64,000 nt of DNA from the NCBI GenBank assembly GCA_964386325.1, contig CAYLQY010000008.1, positions 62,001 through 126,000 of the forward strand, read 5' to 3'. Positions 59,917 to 64,000 of the stretch are shown here, piece by piece. Below the pieces are notes generated by a model. The model was given only the letters and a program-made list of their open reading frames with translations, was not told where the DNA came from and did no database searches. Numbering within the stretch: the first letter of the stretch is position 1; each line of letters begins with the position of its first letter. Origin of the DNA: Anaerorhabdus sp964386325 (GTDB lineage: Bacteria; Bacillota_I; Bacilli_A; Erysipelotrichales; Erysipelotrichaceae). Position numbers and translations under genes: made by a program.

Positions 59917-60639
59917 TCAGCTATTTTTATTTGTAAATATCGTCAATATCTCATCATTTATGACTCTCTTAACCTTAAATTTTTCTTGCATACTTAACTC
60001 TTCAACATTCAAATCAGTAACATAATCTTCAATATTAATTTTATTCACAACGAGTTTTAAATGATAAATATTCGATCTTAAGATATTCATTTCATGAGCA
60101 TCATATTTTGATAGTAGATTTACATTAATAAAGTCTTTCATAGAATAAACTTCACTGTCATTGAAAAACTTTCTACCGACTGAATCCTGAATGAATCCAC
60201 GAACATGGTAATCAATTAAAACAACATCAGCCTCTATCATCTTGACAATATTATTCAAAATAGCTAATGCAGAATTATCTTTTCTAACAATTTCTTCAAT
60301 ATCAATACGCATGACAACTAAGTTAGTAGCGCTATCTTCAATTACTGTATGAATTTGGATTTGATTGCAGTTTAATGTATTACTATTTTTATCTTTCGAA
60401 AAAGAAATCACAATGAACTCTTCATATAAATCCTTCTGTTCATATACGTGCACAATTTTCAATCCATCATTTTGTAGCACTGAACAAATCGTATCCATGA
60501 TTTTCTTTATTGGATATGACTCCTGTAACATCTTCTTACCGTTTTCTTTTTCACCTTCAACATAAATAACCTTGTATAAATTCACACTAAGTATTTTTGT
60601 AAGGTTGTTTACACCTAAATCTTTTATAATTTCTTTCAT
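59917..60639 (-). CDS. S-adenosylmethionine decarboxylase (SpeD) homologue lacking the catalytic serine
   Basis: A 240-residue protein that aligns by eye with E. coli-type SpeD (264 residues): NNLTKILSVNLYKV near residue 11, ADVVLIDYHVRGFIQD at 137-152, FFNDSEVYSMKDF after it and NIYHLKLVVNKINIEDY near 190. The self-cleavage site KS-HICVHT of the active enzyme reads CNQIQIHT here, so the serine that becomes the pyruvoyl group is N92, and the region of the proton-donor Cys (STCGV) has no Cys. It therefore should neither process nor decarboxylate and may be a regulatory or repurposed protein. No speE or other polyamine gene is adjacent. Confidence 0.8.
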   Translation of the reverse strand: MKEIIKDLGVNNLTKILSVNLYKVIYVEGEKENGKKMLQESYPIKKIMDTICSVLQNDGLKIVHVYEQKDLYEEFIVISFSKDKNSNTLNCNQIQIHTVIEDSATNLVVMRIDIEEIVRKDNSALAILNNIVKMIEADVVLIDYHVRGFIQDSVGRKFFNDSEVYSMKDFINVNLLSKYDAHEMNILRSNIYHLKLVVNKINIEDYVTDLNVEELSMQEKFKVKRVINDEILTIFTNKNS

Positions 60640-60903
60640 CGTCTTGCCTCACAGCAGAAGAGTTCTACTTTAGTTACACTTTCGTATAGTTAATTCAGTT
60701 TGTTTTCAATGAATTGAATAGACAAAATGAATACAAATATGATAAATGCAAAAAACTTCTAGATAAGAATTTCTTCGCTCGATTATTAATGTTAGCATAG
60801 ACTATTTACTAATTCAATCCACATGTTCATAAAACCAATATAACTTTTAGAACATAAAAATTCATTTTAACCAATTATTTTATAACTATATATAACTCAC
60901 GAT

Positions 60904-61467
60904 TTAATTAAATGAGTATTTAGCTAAATTAACGTATCCATAATAAGTATATCCTAAATCATCATATTTAAAGTATGCATCATCATCAATAATTTCATAA
61001 AATATTTCATGATTACCCTTAACTTCGATTGTTGTGAAGGCATCAAAATTACCCTCAATGAAAATTGGCTTTGATTTCGATACTTCTAAAATATAAACAA
61101 ATTGACTATCCATAATAATAGGAAACATTATACTCTTACTCATTTTTCTCATTGAGGTATATAGCCAACCATTTTCTAGGTTATCAATACCTTGATAGTC
61201 AACAGCTTTTTGATTAAATAGATCAATTGCTTGTTGTCTTGGATTATCCAGTATAAATACCGCTCCAACACATAGTATTATTTTTATCGCAATCAACGAA
61301 TCTTTTTTTACCGAGAAGAAATAGTTAACTAATAAAAAGCATCCTAAGAATAGTACAAACTTAAACGAAAATTCAAGAATAAAATTATAGAACTTGACTT
61401 GAACACATAAATTTACAATGAATACAAAAAGAATTGATAATAGTATCGTCAGTATGTTTTTTTTCAT
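60904..61467 (-). CDS. Hypothetical membrane protein
   Basis: A 187-residue protein that I do not recognise. Three N-terminal hydrophobic helices (about 5-22, 28-50 and 58-77) are followed by a 110-residue polar region rich in Asp, Glu, Tyr and Phe that probably lies on one face of the membrane. GGAGAG precedes the ATG. The 264-base gap to the SpeD-like gene holds no other gene and no clear hairpin. Its upstream neighbour is rpsI, with a terminator between them. Confidence 0.6.
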   Translation of the reverse strand: MKKNILTILLSILFVFIVNLCVQVKFYNFILEFSFKFVLFLGCFLLVNYFFSVKKDSLIAIKIILCVGAVFILDNPRQQAIDLFNQKAVDYQGIDNLENGWLYTSMRKMSKSIMFPIIMDSQFVYILEVSKSKPIFIEGNFDAFTTIEVKGNHEIFYEIIDDDAYFKYDDLGYTYYGYVNLAKYSFN

Positions 61468-61527
61468 GATTTCTCTCCAAATCTTTCATCTATCCAAATG
61501 ATAATCTTTTTTTCTTCTCTTTTCAAA

Positions 61528-61558
61528 TAAAAAAAATCCCAACCATCGGTTGAGATTT
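61528..61558 (-). terminator. Rho-independent terminator of rplM-rpsI
   Basis: AAATCTCAACC, loop GAT, GGTTGGGATTT with a T-run on the minus strand. Confidence 0.85.
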
Positions 61559-61589
61559 GATTTTCTCTTTGATAAACGAAAGTATTCGA

Positions 61590-61997
61590 TTAACGTTTTG
61601 AGAATTGAGGTGCACGACGAGCTCCCTTAAGACCGTATTTCTTACGTTCTTTAGCACGAGAGTCACGAGTTAAGAATCCTGCTGCTTTTAAAGCTGGACG
61701 GTAGTCTACAGATGCTTCAAGTAAAGCACGTGCAACACCATGTCTCATTGCTCCTGATTGTCCTGAATATCCACCACCTGCAACATTAATTTTAATGTCG
61801 AATTGAGCTAATGTTTCAGTCAATTCTAAAGGTAGACGTACATTCATTCTTAAAGTTTCTAATGGTAAGTATTCTTCAAGTGTTTTACCATTAACTGTGA
61901 TAACACCTGTTCCTGGAGTCATGAAGACACGAGCAACTGATGATTTACGACGACCTGTGCCGATGTAAGTTACATTTGTTTTCTTTTTAGCTGGCAT
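61590..61997 (-). CDS. rpsI: 30S ribosomal protein S9
   Basis: A 135-residue protein. TYIGTGRRKSSVARVFM at the start, GGGYSGQSGAMRHGVARAL in the middle and the C-terminal RRAPQFSKR tail that reaches the P-site tRNA are diagnostic. It lies 14 bases after rplM, the usual order. GGAGGAGAAAG precedes the ATG. Confidence 0.98.
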   Translation of the reverse strand: MPAKKKTNVTYIGTGRRKSSVARVFMTPGTGVITVNGKTLEEYLPLETLRMNVRLPLELTETLAQFDIKINVAGGGYSGQSGAMRHGVARALLEASVDYRPALKAAGFLTRDSRAKERKKYGLKGARRAPQFSKR

Positions 61998-62011
61998 TTT
62001 CTTTCTCCTCC

Positions 62012-62449
62012 TTACCCTTTAATCTTTAGCTCAATTGGTTTTTGAGCTGCATGTGGATGTTCAGATCCTTTGTAGACAAAGAGATGACCACGCATAACGT
62101 TTCCTAATTTTGTATGAGGAAGCATTCCGTGAATAGCTCTTTCTACCCATTCGATAGTATATTGATTTCTCATAATACCAGTAGAACGAGTACGTAATCC
62201 ACCTGGATACATTGAATGGTTATAATAATTCTTTTTATTTACTTGATCTCCAGTGATTTCAATTTTATCAGCATTGATAACAATTACATAATCTCCGCAA
62301 TCAACATTAGGTGTATATGTAGGTTTGTGTTTACCTCTTATAACTGTTGCAACTTGCGTTGCAAGACGTCCTAAAGTACATCCTGTTCCATCAACAACAT
62401 ACCATTGACGAACAACTTCATTTGGTTTTGCCATAGTTGTTTGGCGCAT
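62012..62449 (-). CDS. rplM: 50S ribosomal protein L13
   Basis: A 145-residue protein with WYVVDGTGCTLGRLATQVA near the start, RGKHKPTYTPNVDCGDYVIVIN (landmark) and GMLPHTKLG near 108. The MRQTT start, like the MRTTP of B. subtilis, is kept, with AGGAGG upstream. It is an early-assembly large-subunit protein and heads the rplM-rpsI operon. Confidence 0.98.
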   Translation of the reverse strand: MRQTTMAKPNEVVRQWYVVDGTGCTLGRLATQVATVIRGKHKPTYTPNVDCGDYVIVINADKIEITGDQVNKKNYYNHSMYPGGLRTRSTGIMRNQYTIEWVERAIHGMLPHTKLGNVMRGHLFVYKGSEHPHAAQKPIELKIKG

Positions 62450-62505
62450 ATTCTTTTCCTCCTAAACCAATGTAGTTTCCGGGGCTACATTTGGCATAAG
62501 TTGCC
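62450..62505 (-). promoter_or_regulatory. Structured rplM leader (L13-leader-like)
   Basis: The leader has a GGCA / TGCC hairpin and a second stem AATGTAG / CTACATT with loop CCCCGGAAA just before the AGGAGG. A leader before rplM in low-GC Firmicutes is a known autoregulatory element bound by L13; whether this one conforms to that family needs a covariance model. Confidence 0.55.
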
Positions 62506-62512
62506 GATTATC

Positions 62513-62542
62513 ATTATATCTTTTTTATACCCTAATCGTCAA
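62513..62542 (-). promoter_or_regulatory. Sigma-A promoter of rplM-rpsI
   Basis: TTGACG, 18-base spacer, TATAAT on the minus strand. Confidence 0.85.
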
Positions 62543-62642
62543 TTGTTTTCTTAATAAAATCGTCTATTTATCGAATATTTTTAACTTTTGGTACTTATTT
62601 CCCGGAAAATTTTTTCTTAAACAATATTATGACCATTATTTC

Positions 62643-62668
62643 AATTAAAAAGCACTTAATTGTGCTTT
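62643..62668 (-). terminator. Rho-independent terminator after truA
   Basis: AAAGCAC, loop AATTAA, GTGCTTTTTAATT on the minus strand, starting in the truA stop codon. Confidence 0.8.
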
Positions 62669-63410
62669 ATTTAGTATCATAATCAATTCTCATCAAGTAT
62701 AAGCCCTGTGGCTCAGCATTTAACCGACAAACATCTTTATCCCTAGCTTCAAGCATTTCTTTCACCTGCACTGGTTCAAGCCGCCCACGACCTACTTCAA
62801 TTAATGTTGCAGTCAACATTCGTACCATATAGCGTAAGAAACCTTTACCTATGTAACTAAGTCTTAGTACATTTTTTTCAATCGTAAAACGAATTTCTTT
62901 TACTTCTCTAATTTGATTAGGAAATTTTTCAATAGAATTTGCGCAAAATGACGAAAAATCATGTATACCTATTAAATATAATGAAGCTTCTTTCATCTTA
63001 TCAATATCTAATTTATGCCTGCATTGATACATATAATTAACATTACATACATCATATTCACCAAGATTAATTAAATAATCATATTGTTTCTCTTTAACAC
63101 TAAAGCGTGCATGGAAGTTTTCATCAACTTCTTCTACTGAACGTAAGAATATGTCTTTAGGGAGATATCCATTAATTGCCATTCTCCAACGATTTGCATC
63201 TAAGTAAAATGTAGTATCAAAATGAAACACTTGCCCATAGGCATGAACTTTCGCATCCGTTCTTCCAGCTGCTACAGCATTGACATCTTCATTACACACT
63301 CTTTTAATTACACCTTCAATGGTTTCTTGGATTGAATTATTTTTGTTTTGTGATTGCCAGCCAATATAATTTGAGCCGTCATAGCTCACAACGCATTTAA
63401 ATCTTTTCAT
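62667..63410 (-). CDS. truA: tRNA pseudouridine synthase A
   Basis: A 247-residue protein. The catalytic Asp is in AAGRTDAKVHAYGQVFHFD near residue 52, with VSYDGSNYIGWQSQ at the start and FLRYMVRMLTATLIEVGRG near 205. It makes pseudouridine at positions 38-40 of the anticodon stem. It overlaps the end of ecfT by four bases, a conserved neighbourhood with rplM-rpsI in Firmicutes. Confidence 0.97.
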   Translation of the reverse strand: MKRFKCVVSYDGSNYIGWQSQNKNNSIQETIEGVIKRVCNEDVNAVAAGRTDAKVHAYGQVFHFDTTFYLDANRWRMAINGYLPKDIFLRSVEEVDENFHARFSVKEKQYDYLINLGEYDVCNVNYMYQCRHKLDIDKMKEASLYLIGIHDFSSFCANSIEKFPNQIREVKEIRFTIEKNVLRLSYIGKGFLRYMVRMLTATLIEVGRGRLEPVQVKEMLEARDKDVCRLNAEPQGLYLMRIDYDTK

Positions 63411-64000
63411 AGTATAAATGCATAAATAAATAATCCAATAGTAATCATTGACGATAATGTAAGAAGTGTAATGTCTTTTCCTTTAATTTTAAGTACTTTA
63501 TAGCGTGTTCTCTCTTGCCCAGGCGCATACCCTCTAGATTCCATCGCATTTGCAAGATCTTCAGCACGTTGAAATGCTGAGACAAAGAGTGGAACAATTA
63601 ATGACAAGATTGCGACAATCTTTTCTTTCATTGAACCTTCTTTTAAATCAACACCACGCGATGCTTGTGCACGCATGATTTTTTGTGTTTCTTCAATTAG
63701 GTCAGGAATGAAACGAAGTGCAATTGATATCAACATTGCGATTTCGTGAGATGGAACACCAATCCTTTGAAATGGTTTTAATAAGTCTTCTATCCCTAAT
63801 GTTAAATCCAATGGTTTTGTAGTTGCGGTTAAAACAGTTGTAATCATAATCATCAATACTAAGCGTACAGCAATAAACAAAGTTTGAAATACTGCATCAC
63901 TATAAACTGAGAATCCAAATATCGTAAATAATACAGTTCCTGTTTTTAATACCAATACATTTAAGACAAGTAAGAACACTAACATAAATAGCATTGGTTT
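63407..64000 (-). CDS. ecfT: ECF transporter transmembrane component EcfT (5' end outside window)
   Basis: About 197 residues are visible, without the N-terminus; family members have about 265, so roughly 65-70 residues lie beyond the edge. The reading frame continues upstream of the first internal ATG to the window end. Two coupling motifs that dock on the ATPases are present: RAQASRG and NAMESRGYAPG, with helices before and after. It joins EcfA/EcfA' with interchangeable S components, such as that at 32328-32822. ecfA genes are expected just upstream. Confidence 0.93.
   Translation of the reverse strand, partial: KPMLFMLVFLLVLNVLVLKTGTVLFTIFGFSVYSDAVFQTLFIAVRLVLMIMITTVLTATTKPLDLTLGIEDLLKPFQRIGVPSHEIAMLISIALRFIPDLIEETQKIMRAQASRGVDLKEGSMKEKIVAILSLIVPLFVSAFQRAEDLANAMESRGYAPGQERTRYKVLKIKGKDITLLTLSSMITIGLFIYAFIL

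Overview
This 64-kb window is AT-rich, densely coded, uses TGA as a normal stop, and has strong AGGAGG-type ribosome binding sites and consensus sigma-A promoters. It is chromosomal DNA of a low-GC Firmicute (Bacillota). The peptide, amino acid and PTS gene content together with SpeD-like and DUF2207/LemA genes suggests a fermentative host-associated lineage such as Erysipelotrichia. That placement is an inference, not a proof. I saw no insertion sequence, prophage, CRISPR array or rRNA operon, and no gene-free stretch longer than about 300 bases.

Layout. 1-2.7 kb: a cut-off MATE exporter, a PHP-family phosphatase and a patatin-like lipase. 2.7-20.9 kb: a peptide-utilisation island on the minus strand. 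It has a complete Opp/Dpp-type ABC importer, four paralogous M24 (Xaa-Pro type) peptidases, an M29 aminopeptidase, a PepD dipeptidase, two fold-type-I aminotransferases, an MFS carrier, a guanylate-kinase-like protein with a broken P-loop and a YheO/DauR-type regulator. Its main promoter overlaps a CodY-box-like sequence. 21-29.5 kb: a homologue of the uncharacterised E. coli yhfSTU-php-yhfWXYZ operon, rearranged and carrying an extra amidase-signature gene. It has its own YhfZ-type regulator and a near-perfect promoter with a dyad operator candidate.

29.5-41.6 kb: secreted or anchored nuclease, a CcdA-thioredoxin fusion, UppP, an ECF S component, HflX, HU, a cyclic-di-GMP phosphodiesterase, DUF2207/LemA, and a two-subunit chromate transporter with a divergent LysR regulator. 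41.6-46.4 kb: tmRNA (ssrA), a MerR regulator with a BtrH-like partner, an orphan prepilin and an amino-acid permease. 46.5-51.4 kb: a Ula-type PTS operon with its own BglG-type regulator and a SIS-domain protein. 51.4-52.3 kb: a YjjW-type glycyl-radical activase. 52.4-56.7 kb: an RpiR regulator and a cellobiose-type PTS/6-phospho-beta-glucosidase operon under a cre site.

56.7-64 kb: ilvE and pyrG (with a leader terminator), tRNA-Ala and tRNA-Ile, a SpeD homologue lacking its catalytic serine, a small membrane protein, and the conserved rplM-rpsI / truA / ecfT block.

The most unusual items are the yhf-like operon with its amidase, the SpeD pseudoenzyme, the four-M24 island with the altered guanylate-kinase-like protein, the MerR/BtrH pair, the pyrG leader, and a hairpin inside the ribosome-binding region of the cellobiose IIB gene. 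All family assignments were made by eye from motifs and remembered family features; no database search was run.
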